Of a stretch of DNA of 64,000 nucleotides, positions 16,113-25,077 are shown piece by piece. The notes below the pieces were generated by a model. The model did not search any database, had not been told where the DNA came from, and saw nothing but the letters and a program-made list of their open reading frames with translations. A program made the translations under genes and the position numbers. The stretch spans positions 5,725,001-5,789,000 of the forward strand of contig NZ_CP107970.1 in the NCBI RefSeq assembly GCF_036090055.1. The letters run 5' to 3'. The stretch is from Nocardioides sp. NBC_00368 (GTDB lineage Bacteria; Actinomycetota; Actinomycetes; Propionibacteriales; Nocardioidaceae). Position 1 is the first letter of the stretch. The number at the start of each line of letters is the position of its first letter.

Positions 16113-17423
16113 AGCAGCAACAAGACGACCGCGCACGCCGTCGAACCCCTGGGCGTCGCCGTCCTCGGCTGCGGTGTGGTGGGGTCCCAGGTGGTCCGGC
16201 TCCTGCTCGAGGGCGATGCGGATCTCGCCGCCAGAGTGGGTGCGCCGCTGGAGCTCAGGGGCGTGGCCGTACGCCGCCTCGACGCTCCGCGCGACGTCGA
16301 GGTCCCCGCCGAGCTGCTGACGACGGACGCCCACGGCCTGGTTGCCCGCGACGACGTCGACCTCGTGGTCGAGGTGATCGGTGGCATCGAGCCGGCCCGC
16401 GGCCTCATCCTCAAGGCGCTGGAGAACGGCGCGAGCGTCGTGACCGCCAACAAGGCGCTCCTCGCCGAGGACGGCCCGACGCTCTACGAGGCCGCCGAGA
16501 AGGCCGGCACCGACCTCTACTACGAGGCCGCGGTCGCCGGCGCGATCCCGATCCTGCGCCCGCTGCGCGACTCGCTCGTCGGCGACCACGTCACCAAGGT
16601 GATGGGCATCGTCAACGGCACCACCAACTACATCCTCGACAAGATGGACACCTACGGGGCCGGCTTCGAGGAGGCGCTCGCCGAGGCCCAGGACCTGGGC
16701 TACGCCGAGGCCGACCCGACCGCCGACGTCGAGGGCTTCGACGCCGCCGCGAAGGCCGCCATCCTGGCGAGCCTCGCCTTCCACACCCGGGTGACCGCCA
16801 GCGACGTCTACCGCGAGGGCATCACCGAGGTGACCGCCGGCGACGTCGCCTCCGCCAAGGCCATGGGCAGCGTCGTCAAGCTGCTCGCGATCGCCGAGCT
16901 CGATGGCGACGACGTCTCCGCGAGGGTCCACCCGGTGATGATCCCGCGCACCCACGCGCTGGCGACCGTACGCGGCGCCTACAACGCCGTCTTCGTCGAG
17001 TCCGCCTCCGCGGGTGACCTGATGTTCTACGGCCAGGGCGCGGGCGGCGAGCCGACCGCCAGCGCGGTCCTGGGCGACCTGGTCACGATCGCGCGCAACA
17101 AGGCCCTCGGCGCCCGCGGCTTCGGCGAGTCCGCCTACGCCGCCCGAGCGGTGCGCCCGATGGGCGAGACCGTCACCCGCTACCACGTCAGTCTCGACGT
17201 GGCCGACAAGGCCGGCGTGCTCGCCGCCGTCGCGACCGCCTTCTCCGAGCACGGCGTCTCGATCAAAGCCGTTCGCCAGGAAGGCAGGGGAGAGGACGCC
17301 CAGCTGGTCGTCGTCTCCCACGAGGCCCCCGATGCCGCGCTGGCGGCGACCGTGCAGCACCTGCGCGAGATGGAGTACGTCCGCGACGTCGCCTCGGTGA
17401 TGCGTGTAGAAGGAGCAGTCTGA
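16110..17423 (+). CDS. hom: Homoserine dehydrogenase
   Basis: 437 aa. NAD(P)-binding loop GCGVVGSQVV near residue 17, VEVIGGIEPARG, TANKALLAEDG and the catalytic region GIVNGTTNYILDKM, followed by an ACT regulatory domain (about 355-430, YHVSLDVADKAGVLAAVATA). It reduces aspartate semialdehyde to homoserine, the branch to threonine and methionine; the ACT domain implies feedback control by threonine. Its last base is the first base of thrC (TGATG), so translation is coupled. Confidence 0.95.
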   Translation: MSSNKTTAHAVEPLGVAVLGCGVVGSQVVRLLLEGDADLAARVGAPLELRGVAVRRLDAPRDVEVPAELLTTDAHGLVARDDVDLVVEVIGGIEPARGLILKALENGASVVTANKALLAEDGPTLYEAAEKAGTDLYYEAAVAGAIPILRPLRDSLVGDHVTKVMGIVNGTTNYILDKMDTYGAGFEEALAEAQDLGYAEADPTADVEGFDAAAKAAILASLAFHTRVTASDVYREGITEVTAGDVASAKAMGSVVKLLAIAELDGDDVSARVHPVMIPRTHALATVRGAYNAVFVESASAGDLMFYGQGAGGEPTASAVLGDLVTIARNKALGARGFGESAYAARAVRPMGETVTRYHVSLDVADKAGVLAAVATAFSEHGVSIKAVRQEGRGEDAQLVVVSHEAPDAALAATVQHLREMEYVRDVASVMRVEGAV

Positions 17424-18490
17424 TGACCACAACCCAATGGCGCGGCGTGATCGAGGAGTACCGCACCCTTCTCGACATCCCCCAGGACACCAAGGCGGTG
17501 ACGCTCGGCGAGGGTGGCACCCCGCTGGTCCACTCCGAGTGGCTCTCCGGCGCCACCAAGGGTGAGGTGTGGCTGAAGGTCGAGGGCCAGAACCCGACCG
17601 GCTCGTTCAAGGACCGCGGCATGACCGCGGCCATCTCCGTCGCCGTCCACGAGGGTGCCAAGGCGGTCGTCTGCGCCTCCACGGGCAACACCAGCGCCTC
17701 GATGGCGGCCTACGCCGCCAAGGCCGGGATCACCCCGGTCGTGCTCGTCCCCAACGGCAAGATCAGCGCCGCCAAGATGGCCCAGGCGCTGGTCCACGGC
17801 GCCGAGGTGGTCAAGGTACGCGGCAACTTCGACGACTGCCTCAAGCTCTCCCGCGCGCTCGCCGACAGCTACCCGGTCGCGCTGGTCAACTCCGTCAACC
17901 CGGTCCGCCTCGAGGGCCAGAAGACGGCGGCCTTCGAGGTCGTCGACCGCCTCGGCGACGCCCCCGACTACCACCTGATGCCCATCGGCAACGCCGGCAA
18001 CCTGTCTGCCTACTGGCTCGGCTACGAGCAGTACGCAGCGGCCGGCCACGCCACCAAGACTCCGGTGATGCGTGCCTTCCAGGCCGAGGGCGCGGCGCCG
18101 CTCGTGCTCGGCCACCCGGTCGAGCACCCGGAGACCAGGGCGACCGCGATCCGCATCGGCAACCCGGCCTCGTGGCAGCTCGCCGAGGCCGCCGCCGCCA
18201 AGTCGGGTGGCCGCTTCCGCGCGCTCTCCGACGACCAGATCCTCTCCGTCCAGGCCTTGCTGGCCCGCAACGACGGGGTCTTCGTCGAGCCCGCCTCGGC
18301 AGCCGGTGTCGCCGGGCTGCTCGCCGACCTCGAGCTGGGGGAGACGTACGCCGGGGCCACCACGGTCATCACCGTCACCGGTCACGGGCTCAAGGACACC
18401 GCCACCGCGCTGGAGTTCTTCGGCGAGATCCCCGAGATCGTCATCGACGCCGATCTCGAGGCCGCCGCGGCCGCAGCAGGACTCGCGTAG
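17423..18490 (+). CDS. thrC: Threonine synthase
   Basis: 355 aa fold-type II PLP enzyme. The Schiff-base lysine is in NPTGSFKDRGMT near residue 60; the phosphate-binding loop is GNAGNLSAYW and the substrate loop STGNTSASMAAY. It converts O-phosphohomoserine into L-threonine. The length and N-terminus (WRGVIEEYRTLLDIP) are those of the short actinobacterial ThrC. It lies between hom and thrB in one unit. Confidence 0.95.
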   Translation: MTTTQWRGVIEEYRTLLDIPQDTKAVTLGEGGTPLVHSEWLSGATKGEVWLKVEGQNPTGSFKDRGMTAAISVAVHEGAKAVVCASTGNTSASMAAYAAKAGITPVVLVPNGKISAAKMAQALVHGAEVVKVRGNFDDCLKLSRALADSYPVALVNSVNPVRLEGQKTAAFEVVDRLGDAPDYHLMPIGNAGNLSAYWLGYEQYAAAGHATKTPVMRAFQAEGAAPLVLGHPVEHPETRATAIRIGNPASWQLAEAAAAKSGGRFRALSDDQILSVQALLARNDGVFVEPASAAGVAGLLADLELGETYAGATTVITVTGHGLKDTATALEFFGEIPEIVIDADLEAAAAAAGLA

Positions 18491-18495
18491 CACCC

Positions 18496-19419
18496 ATGAC
18501 GTTCGTAGAAGGCCCGGTGTCCGTCACCGTCCCGGCCACCTCCGCCAACCTCGGCCCCGGCTACGACTCCCTCGGCCTCGCACTCGACCTGCGTGACGAG
18601 CTCACCGGCGAAGTGGTCTCGACAAGCTCGACCACCGGGGAACGGACCTTGGAGGTCACGGTCGAGGGAGCCGGCGAGGGCACGGTCCCGCTGGACGAGT
18701 CCCACCTGGTCGTACGCTCCATGCGGGCCGCCTTCGAGATCATCGGCAAGCAGCCGGCCGGTCTCCGGCTCCATTGCCACAACCGGATCCCGCACGCGCG
18801 CGGCCTGGGCTCGTCCTCGGCCGCCATCATCGGCGGACTCGTGCTCGCCCGTGCGCTGGTCGCCGGCGGCGAGCTGATCCTCGACGACGAGACGCTCTTC
18901 CAGACGGCCGCCGAGATCGAGGGGCACCCCGACAACGTGGCGCCCGCCTTCCACGGTGGCTTCACGATCGCGGGTGAGGACGACGGGTTCTTCGCGGTCC
19001 GCACCGCCGTCGACCCCCGGGTCAGCGTCGTGGTCTTCGTGCCCGCGACCGGCGTCGAGACCAAGGCCGCCCGCGGCCTGCTGCCCGAGACCGTCCCGCA
19101 CTCCGACGCGGCGGCCGACGCGGGACGTACGGCGCTCCTGGTCGCGGCGCTGAGCGACGCGCCCGAGCACCTGCACCGCGCCACCCGCGACTTCCTCCAC
19201 CAGGAGTACCGCCGGCCCGCCATGCCGGAGTCGCTCGCCCTGGTTGACGAGCTGCGCGCCGACGGTGTCGCGGCCATCGTCTCGGGCGCCGGGCCGACGG
19301 TCCTGGCGTTCAGCAGCGGCGTCGAGTCGGCCGAGACGACCAAGCTCGCCGCCCGCTGTCCGGCGGGCTGGGCCTGCCATGCGCTGAGCGTCGACATGGA
19401 CGGCGTACGCATCCTCTGA
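18496..19419 (+). CDS. thrB: Homoserine kinase
   Basis: 307 aa GHMP-superfamily kinase that phosphorylates homoserine with ATP. It shows VTVPATSANLGPGYDSLGLA at the N-terminus, the GHMP ATP loop ARGLGSSSAAIIGG, the Asn in GHPDNVAPA and a C-terminal SGAGPTVLAFSS. ATG 18496 is 5 bp after the thrC stop; the frame is open further upstream but only as an antiphase shadow of thrC. This completes hom-thrC-thrB. Confidence 0.95.
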   Translation: MTFVEGPVSVTVPATSANLGPGYDSLGLALDLRDELTGEVVSTSSTTGERTLEVTVEGAGEGTVPLDESHLVVRSMRAAFEIIGKQPAGLRLHCHNRIPHARGLGSSSAAIIGGLVLARALVAGGELILDDETLFQTAAEIEGHPDNVAPAFHGGFTIAGEDDGFFAVRTAVDPRVSVVVFVPATGVETKAARGLLPETVPHSDAAADAGRTALLVAALSDAPEHLHRATRDFLHQEYRRPAMPESLALVDELRADGVAAIVSGAGPTVLAFSSGVESAETTKLAARCPAGWACHALSVDMDGVRIL

Positions 19420-19460
19420 CCCGCCTTCCGGGCCCCTGCTGTGATGGGTGCCATGCGTGT

Positions 19461-19621
19461 TAGCCTGGACATACATCCGTCGGGCCGCTCAGGTCCATGG
19501 GTGTGACATCCCCCTTTCGTGCCGTGCCACTTCGGTTGGCGCGCATCGGCGCGTCAGGGGTTCTGACAAGACGAGCCGTCGGCGTCGTACGCCGATCGGC
19601 GATACGTGGGAAAGGACTCAC
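19461..19621 (+). promoter_or_regulatory. Promoter and long leader of rho
   Basis: TAGCCT (19461-19466) is a likely -10, giving a leader of about 150 nt to GTG 19622. The leader contains the short hairpin GGCGT-CGT-ACGCC near 19585 and ends in a GGGAAAGGA ribosome site. Long rho leaders often serve autoregulation; I see no coding sequence in it. Confidence 0.4.
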
Positions 19622-21409
19622 GTGACTGAGACCATGGAATCCACTGCGCCGGAGCCGAACGCAGCCCCGAAGAAGCGCGGTGGCCTTGGCGGAATGCTCC
19701 TCGCCGACCTCAAGGCGATGGCGAACGGCATGGGCATCAGCGGGGCGAACTCGATGAAGAAGGCCCAGCTGATCGACGCGATCAAGGCTGCCCAGAGCAG
19801 CCGCGCCCAGTCGGCGCCCGCCCCGGCTGAGAAGGCCGAGCGGCCGGCCGCCGAGAAGGCTGCGCAGAAGTCCGCAGACAAGCCGGCCGAGAAGGCCGAG
19901 AAGCCCGCGGAGAAGCCCGCCGAGAAGCCCGCCGAGGCTGCTGACGCCGGCAGCGAGGGTGCCCAGCGCCCGCGCCGCCAGCGCAACCAGAACCAGAACA
20001 AGAGCACCGGCCAGGGCGGCCAGTCCGTCCAGGGTGGTCAGGGTGGTCAGTCGGGCCAGGGTGGCCAGCCCGCAGGCGGTGGCCAGGGCAAGAGCCCGGC
20101 CAAGGCCGCCCAGCCCGCTGCCGAGAAGAAGAACGAGGACGCTCCGAAGGACAAGCCGGCCGAGTCGGCCGACGACGCGGGCGACGACGACCAGGGTGAG
20201 GGCGGCAGCCGCCGCAACCGCCGCCGTCGTGGCCGCGACCGCGACCGCAACCGCCCGGGCCGCGGCGAGCCGGACACGACCATCCTCGAGGACGACGTGC
20301 TGGTGCCCGCCGCGGGCATCTTGGACGTACTCGACAACTACGCCTTCGTCCGCACCTCCGGCTACCTGCCCGGACCCGACGACGTCTACCTCTCCCTGTC
20401 GCTGGTCAAGCGCCTCGGCCTGCGCCGTGGTGACGCGATCGTCGGCCAGGTGCGTCAGCCCCGTGAGGGCGAGCGCAAGGAGAAGTACAACCCGATGGTG
20501 CGCATCGACTCCGTCAACGGTGCCGACCCCGAGGTCGCCAAGCACCGTGTGGAGTTCGACAAGCTCGCCCCGGTCCACCCCGACCAGCGGCTGCGCCTCG
20601 AGGGCGGCGCCGACCCGGTCACCGGCCGGGTCATCGACCTGATCGCGCCGATCGGCAAGGGTCAGCGCGGCCTGATCGCCTCCCCGTCGAAGGCGGGCAA
20701 GACCACGGTCCTGCACGCCATCGCCGGCGCGGTCACCGCCAACAACCCCGAGTGCCACCTCATGGTGGTGCTCGTCGACGAGCGCCCCGAGGAGGTCACC
20801 GACTTCGAGCGCAGCGTCAAGGGTGAGGTCATCGCCTCCACCTTCGACCGGCAGCCCGCCGACCACACCGTGGTCGCCGAGCTGGCCATCGAGCGGGCCA
20901 AGCGTCTAGTCGAGCTCGGCCACGACGTGGTCGTCCTGCTCGACGGGCTGACCCGTCTGGGCAAGGCCTACAACCTCTCCGTCCCCGCCTCGGGCCGGAT
21001 CCTCGGTGGCGGCGTCGACTCCGCGGCGCTCTACCCGACCAAGCGGTTCTTCGGTGCGGCCCGCAACGTCGAGGACGGTGGCTCGCTGACCATCCTCGCC
21101 ACGGCCGCGGTCGAGACCGGTTCGAAGACCGACGAGATCATCTTCGAGGCGTTCAAGGACACCGCCAACTCCGAGCTGCGACTGAACGAGGACTACGCCG
21201 AGGCCGGGATCTTCCCCGCCGTCGACGTCAACGCCTCGGGCACCCGTCGCGACGACCTGCTCTTCGCCGGTGGCGAGGGCGACGCGGTGCGCAAGCTGCG
21301 CGCCTCGCTGGCCACGCTCGACGGCGCCAAGGCCGCCTCGGTCCTGGTGGAGAAGGTCGCCGGGTCCGCGACCAACATGGTGCTGCTCAACGAGGTCGCC
21401 AAGAGCTGA
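19622..21409 (+). CDS. rho: Transcription termination factor Rho
   Basis: 595 aa, longer than the 419-aa E. coli protein because of the actinobacterial insertion. Residues about 20-60 are the Rho N-domain (GGMLLADLKAMANGMGISG). Residues about 60-220 are a low-complexity insert, first Ala/Glu/Lys repeats (PAEKPAEK), then Gly/Gln, then an Arg-rich patch (NRRRRGRDRDRNR). Next come the cold-shock-like RNA-binding domain (GILDVLDNYAFVRTSGYLPG) and the RecA-type ATPase with P-loop SPSKAGKTT near 357. It is an RNA helicase hexamer that ends transcription. GTG start with AAAGGA upstream. Confidence 0.96.
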   Translation: MTETMESTAPEPNAAPKKRGGLGGMLLADLKAMANGMGISGANSMKKAQLIDAIKAAQSSRAQSAPAPAEKAERPAAEKAAQKSADKPAEKAEKPAEKPAEKPAEAADAGSEGAQRPRRQRNQNQNKSTGQGGQSVQGGQGGQSGQGGQPAGGGQGKSPAKAAQPAAEKKNEDAPKDKPAESADDAGDDDQGEGGSRRNRRRRGRDRDRNRPGRGEPDTTILEDDVLVPAAGILDVLDNYAFVRTSGYLPGPDDVYLSLSLVKRLGLRRGDAIVGQVRQPREGERKEKYNPMVRIDSVNGADPEVAKHRVEFDKLAPVHPDQRLRLEGGADPVTGRVIDLIAPIGKGQRGLIASPSKAGKTTVLHAIAGAVTANNPECHLMVVLVDERPEEVTDFERSVKGEVIASTFDRQPADHTVVAELAIERAKRLVELGHDVVVLLDGLTRLGKAYNLSVPASGRILGGGVDSAALYPTKRFFGAARNVEDGGSLTILATAAVETGSKTDEIIFEAFKDTANSELRLNEDYAEAGIFPAVDVNASGTRRDDLLFAGGEGDAVRKLRASLATLDGAKAASVLVEKVAGSATNMVLLNEVAKS

Positions 21410-21433
21410 GACGACCGGAGCGCGACGAGCGTT

Positions 21434-21465
21434 CTGGGGCCGCCGGGAATTATTGGCGGCCCCAG
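21434..21465 (+). terminator. Hairpin downstream of rho
   Basis: Perfect 11-bp arms CTGGGGCCGCC (21434-21444) and GGCGGCCCCAG (21455-21465) with a 10-nt loop, 24 bp after the rho stop and just before the rpmE promoter. No U-tract. Confidence 0.7.
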
Positions 21466-21474
21466 GCGTTCACA

Positions 21475-21553
21475 TACACTGAATCCTCGGTGCCGGTTCA
21501 CGTCCCGCAACCTGCGGCGGCGACCCGGAACCCAATGTCTTGAGAGGAACCTC
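21475..21553 (+). promoter_or_regulatory. rpmE promoter and structured leader (possible L31 autoregulatory leader)
   Basis: TACACT (21475-21480) is a -10 box. The leader (about 21487-21553) folds as a two-tier stem: outer GGTTC (21495-21499) with GAACC (21528-21532), inner CCGCA (21505-21509) with TGCGG (21513-21517). Its ribosome site GAGAGGAACCTC could pair with itself. Ribosomal-protein L31 leaders are known in actinobacteria; whether this matches them needs a covariance search. Confidence 0.4.
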
Positions 21554-21766
21554 ATGAAGTCCGACATCCACCCGACGTACGTCGAGACCCAGGTCACCTG
21601 CACCTGCGGCAACTCGTTCACCACCCGCAGCACCGTGGCCGAGGGCGCCATCCGCGCCGACGTCTGCTCCAACTGCCACCCGTTCTACACGGGCAAGCAG
21701 AAGATCCTCGACACCGGCGGTCGCGTGGCTCGCTTCGAGGCTCGCTTCGGCAAGCGCAACAAGTAG
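21554..21766 (+). CDS. rpmE: 50S ribosomal protein L31 (zinc-binding type)
   Basis: 70 aa. It begins MKSDIHPTYVETQVTCTCGN and ends in a basic tail. Four cysteines in CTCGNSF and DVCSNCHPFYTGKQ form the zinc ribbon, marking the zinc-containing C+ paralogue (RpmE) rather than the zinc-free YtiA type that replaces it under zinc starvation. It sits between rho and prfA as in most actinobacteria. GAGAGGAAC ribosome site. Confidence 0.96.
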   Translation: MKSDIHPTYVETQVTCTCGNSFTTRSTVAEGAIRADVCSNCHPFYTGKQKILDTGGRVARFEARFGKRNK

Positions 21767-21774
21767 CTCTTCTC

Positions 21775-21807
21775 GCGCCGGCTCCCACGTGTCGTGGGGG
21801 CCGGCGC
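21775..21807 (+). terminator. Terminator of rpmE
   Basis: 15-bp arms (21775-21789 and 21793-21807, one G-U type mismatch) and a 3-nt loop, 9 nt after the rpmE stop. Confidence 0.75.
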
Positions 21808-21820
21808 GGCGCATTTCATC

Positions 21821-21902
21821 GAACTTCTCTGGCAATTCCTGAACTTCTCGGGCATTGCAACGCCGGAGAAGTTCAGGAATACCCGGTTGACCGGGTATTC
21901 CT
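21821..21902 (+). promoter_or_regulatory. prfA leader with a tandem 20-bp repeat and two mutually exclusive hairpins
   Basis: Two near-identical 20-bp units beginning GAACTTCTC stand in tandem (21821-21840, 21841-21860). Hairpin A pairs 21835-21849 with 21866-21880 (15 bp, perfect). Hairpin B pairs 21875-21886 with 21891-21902 (12 bp, perfect, TTGA loop). A and B share 21875-21880 and cannot both be complete. The first repeat unit could compete with the second for the same right arm. This resembles attenuator or switch geometry in front of prfA. Confidence 0.6.
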
Positions 21903-21925
21903 CCCAGGCGAGAAGCGAGGCGGAG

Positions 21926-23005
<1,080 letters not shown>

Positions 23006-23015
23006 GCCCGAAGAA

Positions 23016-23053
23016 CGAAGGTCGCAGTCACCAGGTGGTGACTGCGACCTTCG
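23016..23053. terminator. Bidirectional terminator between prfA and the sunset-repeat gene
   Basis: Perfect 17-bp arms (23016-23032 and 23037-23053) with a 4-nt loop, between convergent stops. Confidence 0.85.
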
Positions 23054-23074
23054 TGCGTGTGGCGCGGGCCGTGC

Positions 23075-24043
23075 TCAGGCGTTGGCCTTCTTCTTGAAGC
23101 CGATCTCGAAGCCGGCCGCCTCGGCCGAGGCCTCGCTGTCGAACCAGACCTCGGCCTGGGTCCGCTTGAAGGCGGTGCTGGCGGAGGTGTGGTAGCGCTT
23201 GGCGCCGTCCTTGCGGATGTTGCCCTTCACGACGTACGCCGGGTGCGGGCTGGAGCCGTCCTCGAGCGGGTCGGCGCTACCGGTGCCGTAGCTGCTCGCC
23301 GGCGGCAGCGGCTGCTCGGTCTCGGCGGCCGCGGTCTTCTTGCCGCGGTCGTAGAAGTCGCTGCTGGCGCCGACGAACCCGGCCGCCTCGGCCGACTCCA
23401 CGGTGTCGAAGTAGACAGCCGCCTTCGTGCGCCCGTAGTAGGGGCTCGCGGTGATGTGGTACTTCTTCCCGCTGCTGCCCTTGATCGTGTACGCAGCATC
23501 CGAGCTGCTTCCGTCAGCGGCAGGCAGCACGGCGCCGGCGTAGGGAGCCCCCTTGGTCGCGGCGGGTGCCTCGGCGGCGGGAGCGGACTCGGCGGTGACC
23601 TCGGCGGTGGGAGCCGGGGTCTCGGCCTCGTCGACCGTCGGCTCGGCGGCCTCCGGCTCGGCGGTCGCGTCAGCGGCTGCCGCTGCGGCGGTGACGCTCT
23701 CGGCCTCGGCGACCACGGCAGCGGTGTCCGCCTCGGTCACCTCGGCGGTGGGAGCCTCGACCGACTCCTCGGCCGCGGGAGCCTCGTCAGCCGGCGCCTC
23801 AGCAGCCGGAGCCTCGTCAGCGGGACCCTTGTCAGCCGGAGTCTCTTCGGAGACCGGCTCGGTCACCGCCACCTCGGCGGGGACCGCGGCAGCGGCGACG
23901 GGAGCGCTGGTGGTCTCGGTCGCCGGGCTGTCCTCGTCCGCTCCGTGCGCGGCCTTGGCGTCCTTGCGGATCGGCCGTCCGAAGAAGAACCAGATCAGGA
24001 GGGCGAGGACGAGAATGAGTGCAAGCAGCAAGAGCCACTTCAT
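23075..24043 (-). CDS. Membrane-anchored Ala/Glu-rich protein with two sunset-like C-terminal repeats
   Basis: 322 aa. An N-terminal membrane helix (WLLLLALILVLALLIWFFFG) is followed by KDAK and about 150 residues of low-complexity Ala/Glu/Pro/Val. Two C-terminal repeats follow, one near residues 185-225 (YTIKGSSGKKYHITASPYYG ... VYFDTVESAEAAGF) and one near 270-315 (YVVKGN ... RYHTSASTAFKRTQAEVWF ... ASAEAAGF). The YH...T.AeVwF...eeAeAAGF pattern is that of the 'sunset' domain described in mycobacterial ArfC-type channel accessory proteins and some ribosomal proteins; this is recognition by pattern, not by search. The topology is cytoplasmic or exterior depending on insertion. GGAAGGAAAC ribosome site. 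Function unknown. Confidence 0.7.
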   Translation of the reverse strand: MKWLLLLALILVLALLIWFFFGRPIRKDAKAAHGADEDSPATETTSAPVAAAAVPAEVAVTEPVSEETPADKGPADEAPAAEAPADEAPAAEESVEAPTAEVTEADTAAVVAEAESVTAAAAAADATAEPEAAEPTVDEAETPAPTAEVTAESAPAAEAPAATKGAPYAGAVLPAADGSSSDAAYTIKGSSGKKYHITASPYYGRTKAAVYFDTVESAEAAGFVGASSDFYDRGKKTAAAETEQPLPPASSYGTGSADPLEDGSSPHPAYVVKGNIRKDGAKRYHTSASTAFKRTQAEVWFDSEASAEAAGFEIGFKKKANA

Positions 24044-24169
24044 GGGGTGATGTTTCCTTCCGGGGGAGAACTCGGGTGTGTTGGTGGGGCAGCACAGCGC
24101 CCGACGAGGGTGGCGGCCATTTCCCGCGTCCCCCCATATGACCGGAAGAACCCTTGAGGCGCCCGAACG

Positions 24170-24187
24170 TTACCCTCAGCCGGGTAA
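24170..24187 (+). promoter_or_regulatory. Inverted repeat at the prmC promoter
   Basis: TTACCC-TCAGCC-GGGTAA overlaps the probable -10 TACCCT (24171-24176), leaving a leader of about 40 nt with a CAGGAG ribosome site before ATG 24220. It could be an operator for the prmC-sua5-wecA unit. Confidence 0.35.
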
Positions 24188-24219
24188 AGCATGACTAACA
24201 CATTCAGGAGCAGTTGCCC

Positions 24220-25077
24220 ATGACCGCCCCGCGCACACTTCTGGCAAGTGCCCGAAAGCAGCTCGAAGAGGCCGGCGTCGACAGTCCCGACGCCGACGCG
24301 GCCATCTTGCTGGCCCATGTCCTCGACACCGACCGCAACCGCCTCTTCCTCGTCGACGACGTCGCCGAGCACCAGGAGAAGGCCTTCGCAGACCTGCTCG
24401 CCCGCCGCGCGGAACGCGAGCCGCTGCAGCACCTGACCGGGGTGGCGTACTTCCGGCACGTCGAGCTCGCCGTCGGCCCCGGCGTCTTCGTGCCCCGGCC
24501 GGAGACCGAGCTGCTCGCCGGCTGGGCGATCGACCGGGCCACCGCGATCGACGCACCCGTCGTCGTCGACCTCTGCACCGGCTCGGGGGCGATCGCCAAG
24601 AGCATCGCCGACGAGGTCCCGGGCGCCGAGGTGCACGCGGTCGAGCTCTCCGAGGACGCCTATCCCTGGGCCGTACGCAACCTGACCGGCACCGGTGTGG
24701 ACCTGCGACAGGGCGACATGGCCGACGCTTTCCCCGACCTGGACGGCGGCGTCGACGTCCTCGTCTGCAACCCGCCCTACATCCCGCTCGAGGCGTGGGA
24801 GTCGGTGGCGCGCGAGGCGCGGGACCACGACCCCGACCTCGCCCTCTTCTCCGGACAGGACGGCCTGGACGCGATCCGCGTCCTGGAACGGCGGGCTGCC
24901 GAGCTGCTCAAGCCCGGGGGAGTGGTCGGCTTCGAGCATGCCGACGAGCAGGGCCCGGACGCCGACAACGGCGGGGCACCGGCCGTCTTCGCCGCCACCG
25001 GACGATGGCAGGACGTACGCGATCACCTCGATCTGGCAGGCCGTCCGCGCTTCACGACCGCGCAACTGGCAACATGA
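24220..25077 (+). CDS. prmC: Peptide chain release factor N5-glutamine methyltransferase
   Basis: 285 aa class I SAM methyltransferase that modifies the GGQ glutamine of RF1 and RF2. An N-terminal helical domain recognises the factor (REPLQHLTGVAYFRHVELAV). The SAM-binding loop is VVDLCTGSGAIAKSIA and the catalytic motif NPPYIPLEAWE near residue 185. ATG 24220 has CAGGAG 9 nt upstream. Its stop overlaps the next start (ATGA), so it is coupled to the threonylcarbamoyl-AMP synthase gene. Confidence 0.93.
   Translation: MTAPRTLLASARKQLEEAGVDSPDADAAILLAHVLDTDRNRLFLVDDVAEHQEKAFADLLARRAEREPLQHLTGVAYFRHVELAVGPGVFVPRPETELLAGWAIDRATAIDAPVVVDLCTGSGAIAKSIADEVPGAEVHAVELSEDAYPWAVRNLTGTGVDLRQGDMADAFPDLDGGVDVLVCNPPYIPLEAWESVAREARDHDPDLALFSGQDGLDAIRVLERRAAELLKPGGVVGFEHADEQGPDADNGGAPAVFAATGRWQDVRDHLDLAGRPRFTTAQLAT

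Noticed and set aside
17569..18495. A 309-codon upstream extension of the thrB frame
   Set aside because: The extension is out of phase with thrC and low-complexity (Arg/Gly/Pro); the GHMP fold starts at 18496.
19850..20280. Low-complexity insert in Rho as a possible prion-like or foreign domain
   Set aside because: Large charged or Gly/Gln-rich inserts between the N-domain and RNA-binding domain are normal in actinobacterial Rho.
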